Source: Piscinibacter sp. HJYY11 | GTDB lineage: Bacteria; Pseudomonadota; Gammaproteobacteria; Burkholderiales; Burkholderiaceae_C | Length of the DNA: 64,000 bases | Direction of reading: 5' to 3' | Assembly (NCBI RefSeq): GCF_016735515.1 | Contig: NZ_JAERQZ010000001.1 | Location: 3,832,746 to 3,896,745, forward strand | Shown here: piece after piece, positions 17,525 through 25,030 of the stretch | Position numbering within the stretch: the stretch's first letter is position 1 | Layout of the letters: every line of letters starts with the position of its first letter | Translations under genes and position numbers: made by a program | The notes under the pieces: model-generated | What the model was told of the DNA's origin: nothing | The model's input: only the letters and a program-made list of their open reading frames with translations | Database searches by the model: none

Positions 17525-18033
17525 GTAAGTCGCGTTCGAGGTGGCTCTTCGGTCTGTTGATCTTGACGGTCCTGTTGGCGTACCTGTCGCCGGACCCTCA
17601 GGTCGCACCAGTCCAAGAGTCGCGCCGGAAAACTGCCGACGCCGGCACCTTCCGGCAATCGACGACAGACACGGAGAAAGTACTGACGATCCGATCTAGA
17701 GATCGAGTGATGCCGGTCTCGTCGTTGGTATTCGACACTCTGAGGGAGCCAGTCATTCCGCGTGTGCAACAGGTTGCCCCCACTGTCACGTCTACGGCGC
17801 CGCAGGTTGTTCCGATGGCACCGCCCGCGCCAGCGCGGCCTCAAGTGCTCGGACGATACGAAGAAAACGGAAAAGCCGCGGTGTTCATTAGCGCGGGTGG
17901 GCGAGAGTATGTGGTACGAGAAGGTGACCGCATCGAGGATCAGTATGAAGTCAAGCGCGTAGATCCGGACAGCGTCGTCCTTCTCTACCTTCCTCAAAAT
18001 GAACTGCAGACGTTCGCGACCGGAGAACGATGA
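17521..18033 (+). CDS. GspC/PilP-like periplasmic linker protein
   Basis: This 170-residue protein has an N-terminal membrane anchor (WLFGLLILTVLLAYL), a Pro-rich periplasmic linker (about 75-115) and a C-terminal domain, VLGRYEENGKAAVFISAGG ... VREGDRIEDQYEVKRV. That domain fits the homology region of GspC, PilP and MshK. It would connect the inner-membrane scaffold with the secretin. The GTG start overlaps the previous stop (GTGA). The secretin gene begins two bases after its stop. Confidence 0.7.
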   Translation: MSKSRSRWLFGLLILTVLLAYLSPDPQVAPVQESRRKTADAGTFRQSTTDTEKVLTIRSRDRVMPVSSLVFDTLREPVIPRVQQVAPTVTSTAPQVVPMAPPAPARPQVLGRYEENGKAAVFISAGGREYVVREGDRIEDQYEVKRVDPDSVVLLYLPQNELQTFATGER

Positions 18034-18034
18034 C

Positions 18035-19876
18035 GTGAGTGCCCGACTTACTGACGATGAGGTCGCCGGCAGTCCTGGATGCGGCTGGCAGCACACGTGG
18101 CGCCGTCCGGCCCTGTGGTTGCTCGCGCTGTGCTGTATTTTCGCGCTGCAGGGATGTGCTGCCTCTGCCGCGTATCGCGAGGGTCAGTCGTTGCTCGCCG
18201 AGGGGAAGACCCATCAGGGGCTCGTGCGATTGGAAGAAGCGCTTAAGTTGGAGCCGCGCAATGTCGAATATCGCATCGCGCTCATGAGCACGCGTGCGCA
18301 GGCGGTTCGTGCCGCACTGTCGGTCGCCGATGCAAAGATTGCGGAAGGCCAAGTAAGCGAAGCCGAGCGTGCATACCAGCAAGTGTTGGAATTGGAGCCA
18401 AGCAACCCCTTGGCGTTGCACGGACTGCGGGTCGTCAAGTCAACGGAGAGACATCAGCGCTTGATCGCTTCCGCGGAGGCATTGCTGAGCCGAGGCGATG
18501 CCGCGGGGGTTGCAGAGGCGCAGGAACTGTTGCGTTCGGTGGTGGCGGAAAACTCGGCACACCGAGGTGCAGCTGCCCTGTTGCACCGCGCATCGATCGC
18601 ACAGCGCGATCTTGTCCGCAGCTCAGGTAGGCTCGCGCTTGCGTACAGAAAACCTATCAACCTCGAATTCAGAGATGCACCGATCCGCTCGATCTTCGAT
18701 CTGATCTCGCAGGTTTCCGGATTGAAGTTCCACTTTGATGCGGAAGTCCGCCAAGACCTGCGGGCGACCGTGTTCTCCAAGGGCCGGTCGATCGAAGACG
18801 CGATCCGAACCATCCTCATGAGCACTCAGCTTGAGCAGCAGGTTGTCGCACCCGACACGATCCTAATTTTCCCGGCAACCGCGCAGAAACTGAAGGACTA
18901 CCAGACGCTCGTCGTTCGCACCTTTTATGTCAGCAACGCAGATGTGAAGACCGTCGCGTCGACGCTCAAGACCATTGCGAAAGTTCGCGATCTTTCCATC
19001 GACGAGCGGCTGAATGTGATCATCATTCGGGACGCCCCCGAGGTGGTCAGAGTGGCGGAAAAGATTGTGTCGTTGCTAGACATTGGCGATGCCGAGGTGA
19101 TGCTGGAAGTGGAGATCCTGGAGGTCAAGCGCTCCCGCTTATTGGAGCTGGGCATCCAATGGCCGGGCCAGGTCACGTTGTCGCCCATCCCGAGCGGCAG
19201 GGTTTTGACCCTCGCGGACCTCAGGAATCTGAGCTCGAGCACGATTCAAGCCGGCTTCGATGCCTTCCCTTCCATCAACGCCAGGAAGGCCGATCAGGAT
19301 GGCACCACCCTCGCCAATCCCCGCATTCGCGTACGGAACAGGGAAAAGGCAAAGATTTTGATCGGAGACCGTGTTCCCGTCATTTCCAATACGTCGACTG
19401 CAACTGGTTTCGTGGCCGAGTCGATCAACTACCTGGACGTGGGTCTCAAGCTGGAAGTCGAGCCGACGGTGTTCGTGGAGGATGTCGGCATCAAGATCAA
19501 TCTGGAAGTGTCCACCTTGGTCAAGGAGATCCTCAGCAAGACCGGCTCTCTTTCTTACCAGATCGGGACACGCGGAGCGAGCACGGTCTTGCGGCTGCGC
19601 AACGGCGAAACGCAGATTCTGGCGGGCCTGATCAGCGATGAGGAACGGGCAACGGCCAGCAAGGTTCCTGCAGCGGGTGAACTGCCCATCCTGGGGCGCC
19701 TCTTCGGCAGCCAAAAGGACGACAGCCAACGAAACGAGATTCTGTTGTCGATCACGCCAAGGATCATGCGGGCGCTGCCCCAGCCCGATTTTTCGGCGCT
19801 GGAGTTTGAGTCGGGCACTGAGGCGCGTGTTGGTGCCCCCCCTGGCTTACCCGAACTCGTTGTGAGTCCGAAGTAA
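18035..19876 (+). CDS. secretin (GspD/MshL-like) lipoprotein with TPR region
   Basis: This 613-residue protein starts at GTG 18035, six bases behind GGAGAA. The N-terminus has a lipobox, FALQGC (Cys about 38), after a hydrophobic stretch, so the secretin itself is probably lipidated. Residues about 45-145 form TPR-like repeats (LLAEGKTHQGLVRLEEALKLEPRN, AERAYQQVLELEPSNPLALHG). Then come the periplasmic N-domains (LEFRDAPIRSIFDLISQVSGL, FYVSNADVKTVASTLKTIA) and the secretin core: VMLEVEILEVKRSRLLELGIQW ... TLANPRIRV ... INYLDVGLKLEVEP ... GETQILAGLIS ... LPILGRLFG ... NEILLSITPRI. It forms the outer-membrane pore. Built-in TPR and lipid anchor resemble MSHA/type IV pilus-like systems and may remove the need for a separate pilotin. 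Confidence 0.9.
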   Translation: MSARLTDDEVAGSPGCGWQHTWRRPALWLLALCCIFALQGCAASAAYREGQSLLAEGKTHQGLVRLEEALKLEPRNVEYRIALMSTRAQAVRAALSVADAKIAEGQVSEAERAYQQVLELEPSNPLALHGLRVVKSTERHQRLIASAEALLSRGDAAGVAEAQELLRSVVAENSAHRGAAALLHRASIAQRDLVRSSGRLALAYRKPINLEFRDAPIRSIFDLISQVSGLKFHFDAEVRQDLRATVFSKGRSIEDAIRTILMSTQLEQQVVAPDTILIFPATAQKLKDYQTLVVRTFYVSNADVKTVASTLKTIAKVRDLSIDERLNVIIIRDAPEVVRVAEKIVSLLDIGDAEVMLEVEILEVKRSRLLELGIQWPGQVTLSPIPSGRVLTLADLRNLSSSTIQAGFDAFPSINARKADQDGTTLANPRIRVRNREKAKILIGDRVPVISNTSTATGFVAESINYLDVGLKLEVEPTVFVEDVGIKINLEVSTLVKEILSKTGSLSYQIGTRGASTVLRLRNGETQILAGLISDEERATASKVPAAGELPILGRLFGSQKDDSQRNEILLSITPRIMRALPQPDFSALEFESGTEARVGAPPGLPELVVSPK

Positions 19877-19891
19877 AGCAGTTGCCAGCAC

Positions 19892-20362
19892 ATGAAACAA
19901 CGCGGCTTTACGCTCGTCGAACTCCTGATGACGATTGCCATTCTCGGAGTCTTGGCCACCATCGCGATGCCAGTCTCACAACTGGCTGTTCAGCGGAGCA
20001 AAGAACGCGAGCTGCGGGTCGCGCTAATTCAAATCCGAGAAGCCATCGACGCCTATAAGCGTGCGTCCGAGCAAGGCCGAATACATCTTGCGGTCAACGA
20101 CAGCGGATATCCGAAGCGGCTAGATGAACTCGTTGAGGGTGTGGTCGATGTGCGCAGTCCGGCGGGCCAGAAGATCTTCTTCTTGCGGCGGTTGCCACGC
20201 GATCCATTCCACGCCGACACGGCGGTGTCTCCGGCATCAACTTGGAAGCTGCGAAGCTACGCGTCGTCACCTGAAGCGCCTGCGGAAGGTTCGGACATCT
20301 TTGACATCTACTCGTCGTCTCAAGAAATCGGGCTCAACGGTGTTCCATACAAGCTCTGGTAG
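19892..20362 (+). CDS. pilin-like protein (GspG/GspH type)
   Basis: This 156-residue protein begins MKQRG^FTLVELLMTIAILGVLATIAMPV, a type III (prepilin) leader with Glu at +5. The globular part has REAIDAYKRAS, a GYPKRLDELVEGV motif and LRRLPRDPF, similar to small GspG-like pseudopilins. The C-terminus (SSSQEIGLNGVPYKLW) is typical of type II secretion-like prepilins in this order. It lies 15 bases after the secretin. Processing would need a prepilin peptidase, which is not in this window. Confidence 0.85.
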   Translation: MKQRGFTLVELLMTIAILGVLATIAMPVSQLAVQRSKERELRVALIQIREAIDAYKRASEQGRIHLAVNDSGYPKRLDELVEGVVDVRSPAGQKIFFLRRLPRDPFHADTAVSPASTWKLRSYASSPEAPAEGSDIFDIYSSSQEIGLNGVPYKLW

Positions 20363-20735
20363 GTCCACCGGCGGCGCCGTTGGCTTCACGCTGGTGGAGC
20401 TGCTGGTTGTTCTGGCGATCGTTGCATTGTTGTTGACGGTGGCCATGCCCCGCTACATGGGCTCGTTGCAGCACGCCAAGGAGGTCGTCCTGCGCGAAAA
20501 TCTACAGACCATGCGAGGTGCGATCGATAAGTACTTCGCCGACAAGGGCCGCTTTCCATCCAGCCTGGACGAGTTGGTCGAGCACCGGTACTTACGTGCT
20601 GTTCCTCTGGATCCCGTCACCGAATCGAACCGGACGTGGCAATTGCGCGTCAGCGGCAGCGACAATGGCATCGCGGATGTCGCGAGCGGCGCCAGCGGCA
20701 TCTCAAAAGAGGGAAGGCCCTATGCAGCCTACTAG
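20340..20735 (+). CDS. pilin-like protein
   Basis: I place the start at GTG 20340, overlapping the end of the previous gene; an in-frame extension to 20124 is a shadow. The protein (131 residues) has the leader AVG^FTLVELLVVLAIVALLLTVAMP with Glu at +5. It continues with LQTMRGAIDKYFADKGRFPSSLDELVEHRYLRAVPLDPVT, the pattern of GspG-type pseudopilins, and a C-terminus with NGIADVASG. It has no good ribosome site, so translation may be coupled. It belongs to the same operon as its neighbours. Confidence 0.82.
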   Translation: MFHTSSGRSTGGAVGFTLVELLVVLAIVALLLTVAMPRYMGSLQHAKEVVLRENLQTMRGAIDKYFADKGRFPSSLDELVEHRYLRAVPLDPVTESNRTWQLRVSGSDNGIADVASGASGISKEGRPYAAY

Positions 20736-21189
20736 GCGCTACCGGTCGCAGGGCTTCTCTTATGTGTGGGTCCTCATCATTGTTGGGACGCTGGGCTTCG
20801 GACTCACCCGTGCTGCCGAACACGCATCTATCTCTACTCAACGCGAAAACGAGCGCGCGTTGCTGGCCATTGGGAACGAATTTCGTGAGGCGATCAGGCG
20901 TTACTACGAGGTAGCGCTGGTAGACGGATCTCATCAGTACCCACTGTCATTTGATGATCTTCTCGCAGATCAAAGAGATGGAAGCCTCAGGCGACACCTC
21001 CGAAGGGTATATGTTGACCCCATGACAGGAAGAGCTGATTGGGGCGTCGTGCGTGTCGGAGGACGTATCGTAGGGGTACATTCTTTGTCTACACGACCCG
21101 CTATTAAGCAAGATGGGTTCTCAGATGCTGATCGGAACTTTAAAGGTAGGCGATCGGTGGGCGAGTGGGTGTTCTCGCTGTCAGACTAG
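20722..21189 (+). CDS. pilin-like protein with non-canonical +5 residue
   Basis: This 155-residue protein starts at ATG 20722, behind GAGGGAAGG and overlapping the previous stop. The N-terminal region RRYRSQG^FSYVWVLIIVGTLGFGL has a prepilin-like leader, but position +5 is Trp instead of Glu. The globular part has FREAIRRYYEVALVDGSHQYPLSFDDLLADQR and RVYVDPMTG, similar to the other pseudopilins here. It is the last gene of the operon and ends in WVFSLSD. Lack of Glu5 is known for tip minor pseudopilins (GspK type), so it may cap the pseudopilus. That role is inferred. Confidence 0.75.
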   Translation: MQPTRRYRSQGFSYVWVLIIVGTLGFGLTRAAEHASISTQRENERALLAIGNEFREAIRRYYEVALVDGSHQYPLSFDDLLADQRDGSLRRHLRRVYVDPMTGRADWGVVRVGGRIVGVHSLSTRPAIKQDGFSDADRNFKGRRSVGEWVFSLSD

Positions 21190-21676
21190 GGGTCGAGGTA
21201 GTCAGTCCGTCCACTGGAGCCCTGGGGCGTTCGGGTGCAACTTCGGCGTCAGTTCCGCCCAAGCTGGGTCGGCCATCTCGGAAGAGTCGACTTGAACTCG
21301 ATAAGAAAACGCCACCGACGAGTTCTCCGCAAAAGCTCGTGCAAGGTCAGCAACCGATTCAACAGAATGAGCTGATCTACTTACTGTGTTCTTCCGACTT
21401 CCTCCGCGAGCCGCACCACTCCGTCTATTGCGGCTCATGCTCCTGAGAGTTTCCGACACGAAGATCGCCAGCACCTTCGTCAAGAGCTAAGGTCACGACA
21501 AGGTGGCGGGTGCAACGCTCAGGGTATGACAGCGTCATGCCCAGCCGCTGAGACCTCTGGTGGTGGCTCGTCGGTGATGAGCGTGAACGAGTCAAGCTCG
21601 GGCTCGCCGCCCTTGCTCCAGTGCGACCAAAGGCATTTCCCGCTGGTGTTCGGCTTGAACTCCTGCACCACGATCT
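21190..21676. other. intergenic stretch after the secretion operon
   Basis: No terminator with a T-run is obvious. The stretch holds one doubtful small minus-strand frame (21202-21438) and then unrecognised sequence up to the truncated ATPase. The boundary near 21660-21677 is where recognisable ATPase coding begins, so a rearrangement point probably lies there. Confidence 0.35.
21202..21438 (-). CDS. doubtful small hypothetical protein
   Basis: A 78-residue frame with start ATG 21438 contains a protein-like C-terminal half (SVADLARAFAENSSVAF ... ADPAWAELTPKLHPNAPGLQW). The N-terminal half is Arg/Ser-rich and less convincing. AGGAG lies too close to the ATG (one base). It lies tail to tail with the pilin operon. 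I do not recognise it; it may be a fragment of a lost gene. Confidence 0.25.
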   Translation of the reverse strand: MSRNRRSGAARGGSRKNTVSRSAHSVESVADLARAFAENSSVAFSYRVQVDSSEMADPAWAELTPKLHPNAPGLQWTD

Positions 21677-22452
21677 GTGGAGGGCGAGCTTGCCTCCCTG
21701 CTGAGCGTCTCGTACCCGTCACGGCGCCGGTCCGACATGGTGCTGGCGCCGCCGGTGCTCGAGAGCCTGCAGCAGGTCCTGAAGGAACAGCGGCACTTGA
21801 GCAAGCTGCGCAGCCACGGCCTCCACCCCCGCCGCAAGTTGCTACTGGTCGGTCCCTCCGGCACCGGCAAGACGATGACGGCGGCCGCGCTCGCCGGCGA
21901 GCTGGGCATCCCGTTGTTCGTGGTGCGCCTGGACTCGCTGATCACCAAGTTCATGGGCGAGACCGCGGCCAAGCTGCGCCAGGTGTTCGACGCCGTCGCG
22001 TTGACGCGCGGCGTGTACCTGTTCGACGAATTCGATGCCATCGGCGCCAACGTGGCATGGCCAATGACGTGGGCGAGATCCGCCGCATCCTGAACAGCTT
22101 CCTGCTGATGATCGAGCAGGACGAGTCCAGCAGCGTGATCATGGCCGCCACCAACCACCCGGACATCCTGGACGAGGCGCTCTTCAGGCGCTTCGATGAT
22201 GTGGTGCAGTACCACGTGCCGTCGGCGGACGAGGTCAAGGCCTTGCTTCGCATGCGTCTGGCCAACTACCTCAAGTCGCCCAAGGCGCTTGCTGAGCTCG
22301 CCGAGGTGGCCACCGGGCTCAGCCATGCCGAAGTCGCCAGTGCCGTCAGCGACGCGATCAAGGAAGCGGTGATGCACGACCAGGACACCGTCGCGGTCGA
22401 CGCGGTTCGCAGCCTTTTGCAGGAGCGCAGGAGGCTGCGCCTCAATCGGTAG
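21677..22452 (+). pseudogene. AAA+ ATPase, N-terminally truncated and frameshifted
   Basis: The first part (21677-about 22050) encodes GELASLLSVSYP, LLLVGPSGTGKTMTAAALAGELGIPL (Walker A), LITKFMGETAAKLR and YLFDEFDAIGA (Walker B). The protein then shifts frame. The continuation GMANDVGEIRRILNSFLLMIEQ ... IMAATNHPDILDEALFRRFDDV (sensor 1 and Arg finger) to RRLRLNR is read one frame over, ending at 22452. One missing base near 22049 (GGCGCC-AACGTGGC, where GGCGCCGAACGTGGC would restore the frame) explains this. The N-terminal domain normal in this AAA family is absent, because an in-frame stop lies just upstream of 21677. So two lesions are visible. The shift alone could be a sequencing error, but the missing N-terminus argues for a true pseudogene. 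Confidence 0.8.
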
Positions 22453-22556
22453 GACATCTCCGGCTTGGATTCCCTCCATTGGGGGCTCACGCTCTGGAGG
22501 GTTGTAGACGCGCCATGATGTCCGCCATGATTGCTCTCAACTACAGGGAGGAATCA

Positions 22557-22796
22557 ATGACAGGGGTTGACGTTCATGAGATCTCGCTCGATGACCAGTA
22601 CAGACTGGCCTTGGCGCATGACACCGGGAAGAAACACTTTGCGGCGGCTATAGAGCACTTCGACGAAGAGTTTGGGCCTGGTGCAGTGCTGGAGAAGCCA
22701 GAGTTGCTGGCCGTCTTCGTCAAGGCAGCTGCCATGGAATCCTTGGCTGCTGCGATTGCCGGTGCCAAGTTGGTGAAAGACACTTCGGCACACTAG
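22557..22796 (+). CDS. small conserved protein, paralogue of the one at 4558-4815
   Basis: This 79-residue protein starts at ATG 22557 behind AGGGAGG. It aligns with the minus-strand small protein at 4.6-4.8 kb along nearly its whole length. Conserved parts are MTG at the start, ALAH, HFAAAIEHFDEEFGP, KPELLAVFVKAAAMESLAAAIAG. An in-frame extension to 22479 has no ribosome site. It is followed after 18 bases by an HTH protein, so both may be one operon. The function is unknown. The pattern (acidic helix, then Ala-rich helix) suggests a small helical protein, perhaps a partner or regulator in accessory DNA. Confidence 0.75.
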   Translation: MTGVDVHEISLDDQYRLALAHDTGKKHFAAAIEHFDEEFGPGAVLEKPELLAVFVKAAAMESLAAAIAGAKLVKDTSAH

Positions 22797-22814
22797 GCTG
22801 GGACAGAATGGGGG

Positions 22815-23249
22815 ATGACCAATATCGCATCCCTCCTCAAGAGCGAGATCATCCGACTCGCGCGCAAAGAAGTCCGTGCAGAAATCCAGTCACTCAAAAA
22901 GGCGCTGGCTGGGCACCGATCGCAGATCGGGGCCCTTAAGAAAGAAGTGCGCTCGCTGCACGGCGAACTCAAACGGGCATCAAAGGGGGTAAAGCGGCCA
23001 GCCCCCGAGGAGGCTGGCGACGAAACCCAGGTGCGCTTCAGTGCGGCAGGCATGAAGGCGCATCGCAAGAAGCTGAAGCTTTCCGCGAAAGACTATGGTT
23101 TGCTAATTGGAGCATCCATGCTCTCGGTCTACAAATGGGAAGACAGCAAGGTCAAGCCGCGATCTAGCGCCCTGGCCAGGATTGCGGAGGTCCGCACCAT
23201 CGGCAAACGCGAGGCGGATCGGCGACTTGCTGAACTCAAGGGCGCATAG
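22815..23249 (+). CDS. coiled-coil plus XRE-type HTH DNA-binding protein
   Basis: This 144-residue protein has an N-terminal coiled-coil stretch (about 1-55, KKALAGHRSQIGALKKEVRSL) and a C-terminal helix-turn-helix (about 80-125). The HTH phrase KLKLSAKDYGLLIGASMLSVYKWEDSKVKP is the XRE pattern, with recognition helix SMLSVYKWE. A closing helix, READRRLAEL, follows. Such proteins are common in mobile and phage-related DNA, acting as repressors. The start ATG 22815 has a weak GGGG element. It lies just after the small paralogue gene. Confidence 0.8.
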   Translation: MTNIASLLKSEIIRLARKEVRAEIQSLKKALAGHRSQIGALKKEVRSLHGELKRASKGVKRPAPEEAGDETQVRFSAAGMKAHRKKLKLSAKDYGLLIGASMLSVYKWEDSKVKPRSSALARIAEVRTIGKREADRRLAELKGA

Positions 23250-23336
23250 AGGTGCACCCGCTTCTCTGGCGTCAGGTCAAGATCAACCTCAGCAATGCGC
23301 ATCGACGGAAGCTGCAAAGCTGCGTCGAAGGGTTGA

Positions 23337-24377
23337 ATGTTCTCCTCCTTCCGCAAGGAACGGGTACTGGATCTCACTGAATACCCAACCGGGCCTTGCG
23401 ATCCACGCCGCGCGTTGCAGGAATTCCAAGCCAGTGCTGCACAGCCGGACCCAAACATGACTTCATCTCTAGCTGATACTCAGCAAGCGCTTGCGGCAAC
23501 AAGCCTTGAATCCTCAACGATTGCCGAGGGTTGGATCTCCGGAGCACTGGACAGTGTGCTCATCGTCGAACTGAACAGCGACGACGTTCTCTCATCTTGG
23601 AGCGTGCTCCGTGGCCTGGCTGAGCAACTACTGCGCTTTCCTCTTGTCTCGCAGCTCGAAGACATTGATGGACTGTTTCGAGACGAGCCTGCTCATCCGG
23701 ACGACCTTGCCTACGTCACATATCCCACAAAGGTCTTGAAAGACTATCTGACGATTGATGGCTTCGCAGCGCTTCAGGACGGCGAGGTAATGCGTGGAGA
23801 GTTCAGCCCTCTTCGGTCAGCTGAGCTCTTTAACGGATTAGCGAGGGTCTTGGGCGAGACGCAGCGGACTTTCGGGTCCGCTCCTGATGTGGAGGATGTC
23901 TCTGCGCTCATAGCGAAAGGGGTGCTGCGATCAAACGCAGATCTTGAGCTCTGGCTCCTGAACTGGGAGGTAGAACACTTTGGTGACGCAGCACTTGATG
24001 TGAGCCACCTCGGAGACTCCGACCTGATCGACTTTGACGATGAATCGCAATACGTCGCGGTGCTCCCACCAACTCCCACCGCTTGGGAGGCGCTTCTCTT
24101 CATGGGTTGGTACGGCACACAGCACGATCCTGCAACAAAAATCGCCGCATTGAAAAGCTGGAACGAGCGATTTGGCGCAGAGCTCGTCTGTGGATTCGCG
24201 AGCGTTCTAAATTTGAAAGTCACTCGCCCACCCACGAGCATTCAAGAGGCCTTTGCTCTGGCCATTGAGCACGACCACTTTGCGTCGGACAAGCGCACGC
24301 TCTCGGGCCTTTCCCTTCGAGACTACGCGCGTACATTGCTGGCCAGCGATCGTTGGCAGCTAATGGCCAAACCTTAG
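23337..24377 (+). CDS. DUF4253-like hypothetical protein
   Basis: The 346-residue frame has a C-terminal region (about 245-330) of the form PTAWEALLFMGWYGTQHDP ... LKSWNERFGAEL ... VTRPPTSIQEAFALAIEHDHFASD. It resembles DUF4253, where W-x-E-x-[FY]-G-A-E and PPxxxxEAxxLAxE are conserved. The N-terminal part is unrecognised; the real start may be ATG 23457 (MTSSLADTQQ). No signal peptide or membrane segment is present. DUF4253 proteins often sit in polymorphic-toxin or mobile regions, possibly as immunity proteins, but no partner toxin is adjacent. The family call is moderate. Confidence 0.6.
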   Translation: MFSSFRKERVLDLTEYPTGPCDPRRALQEFQASAAQPDPNMTSSLADTQQALAATSLESSTIAEGWISGALDSVLIVELNSDDVLSSWSVLRGLAEQLLRFPLVSQLEDIDGLFRDEPAHPDDLAYVTYPTKVLKDYLTIDGFAALQDGEVMRGEFSPLRSAELFNGLARVLGETQRTFGSAPDVEDVSALIAKGVLRSNADLELWLLNWEVEHFGDAALDVSHLGDSDLIDFDDESQYVAVLPPTPTAWEALLFMGWYGTQHDPATKIAALKSWNERFGAELVCGFASVLNLKVTRPPTSIQEAFALAIEHDHFASDKRTLSGLSLRDYARTLLASDRWQLMAKP

Positions 24378-24428
24378 TCGTCTAGTTCTGGCGCCGACCC
24401 CACCAGTCCCGCAGGGGTCACGGGTGGC

Positions 24429-24866
24429 TCAGCGAGGTGTCGCTGCGGCCGCGCTTCCCGCCGCGGGTCCGATACCCTGCATGCCGCCACCTGACTGCTC
24501 AGAGTCGGTCCGGGATCCAAGCCATTCTTCGATTGCGGTAATGGTCTTTTGGCCCATGCCGGGCGTGTCGCTGTTGAGGGTTCCGTTGACCAGCGCTTCT
24601 GAAACGTCCTTCTGGCTTTTAAAGCCAAGCGTCAGCAACGCCCTCGCAGTTCTATGCGGGAGCCCGTTGAGCCAGTCCGAGCTGCTCTTGTCGATGCGTT
24701 GATCATGCGAGCGGGCCAGCAGCGTCCCGGCGACGTGCATCGAGCAACGCAACTCAATTGCAACCTCGCGAACCGTCATCCCGCTCGCGCGAAGCGCTTC
24801 GGCTCTCTTTTGCCGCTCAAGGATCTCCGTCGAATTCGGTGAGAGGGGTTGAGTTTGCTGTCTCAT
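24429..24866 (-). CDS. HTH plus RNA-polymerase alpha-CTD-like domain protein
   Basis: This 145-residue protein has an N-terminal HTH-like segment (about 18-50, RQKRAEALRASGMTVREVAIELRCS). A domain follows at about 64-115, DWLNGLPHRTARALLTLGFKSQKDVSEAL ... PGMGQKTITAIEEWLG, with the helix-hairpin-helix pattern of the RNA-polymerase alpha C-terminal domain. The C-terminus is Gly/Ala-rich and looks unstructured. It is not the housekeeping alpha subunit (too small, no N-terminal domain). Stand-alone alpha-CTD-like proteins are known in phage and accessory DNA, and the domain can bind DNA or transcription factors. It lies divergent to vgrG, about 160 bases away. A role in transcription control is inferred. 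Confidence 0.65.
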   Translation of the reverse strand: MRQQTQPLSPNSTEILERQKRAEALRASGMTVREVAIELRCSMHVAGTLLARSHDQRIDKSSSDWLNGLPHRTARALLTLGFKSQKDVSEALVNGTLNSDTPGMGQKTITAIEEWLGSRTDSEQSGGGMQGIGPAAGSAAAATPR

Positions 24867-24972
24867 AAGAAGTGGCCCGGCTGAGAAACGCGGGCGATGC
24901 TAAGCGACTGCAAAACCCTCCACAACCGCACCCCCTTAGGAGTGGTTCGTTGTAAGAGCCTGTTGCAACCGC

Positions 24973-24987
24973 TTGCCCCGCGGGCAA
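24973..24987. other. short inverted repeat upstream of vgrG
   Basis: TTGCCC-CGC-GGGCAA forms a 6-bp stem in the gap between the alpha-CTD-like gene and vgrG. It may be part of the vgrG 5' region or a terminator-like element. No T-run follows. Confidence 0.3.
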
Positions 24988-25030
24988 CTGCCTCCAAAAT
25001 CGCGCCCCTAGCAAGGGACGTATAAAAAGC

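Noticed and set aside
20124..20339. Extension of the second pilin-like gene upstream to 20124
   Set aside because: That part lies in the coding region of the previous pilin gene in another frame and reads as Arg/Ser-rich noise; the prepilin leader fits a start at 20340.
23129..23458. Minus-strand frame between the HTH and DUF4253-like genes
   Set aside because: It overlaps the HTH gene extensively; although a phrase near its middle looks protein-like, no family or start could be supported.
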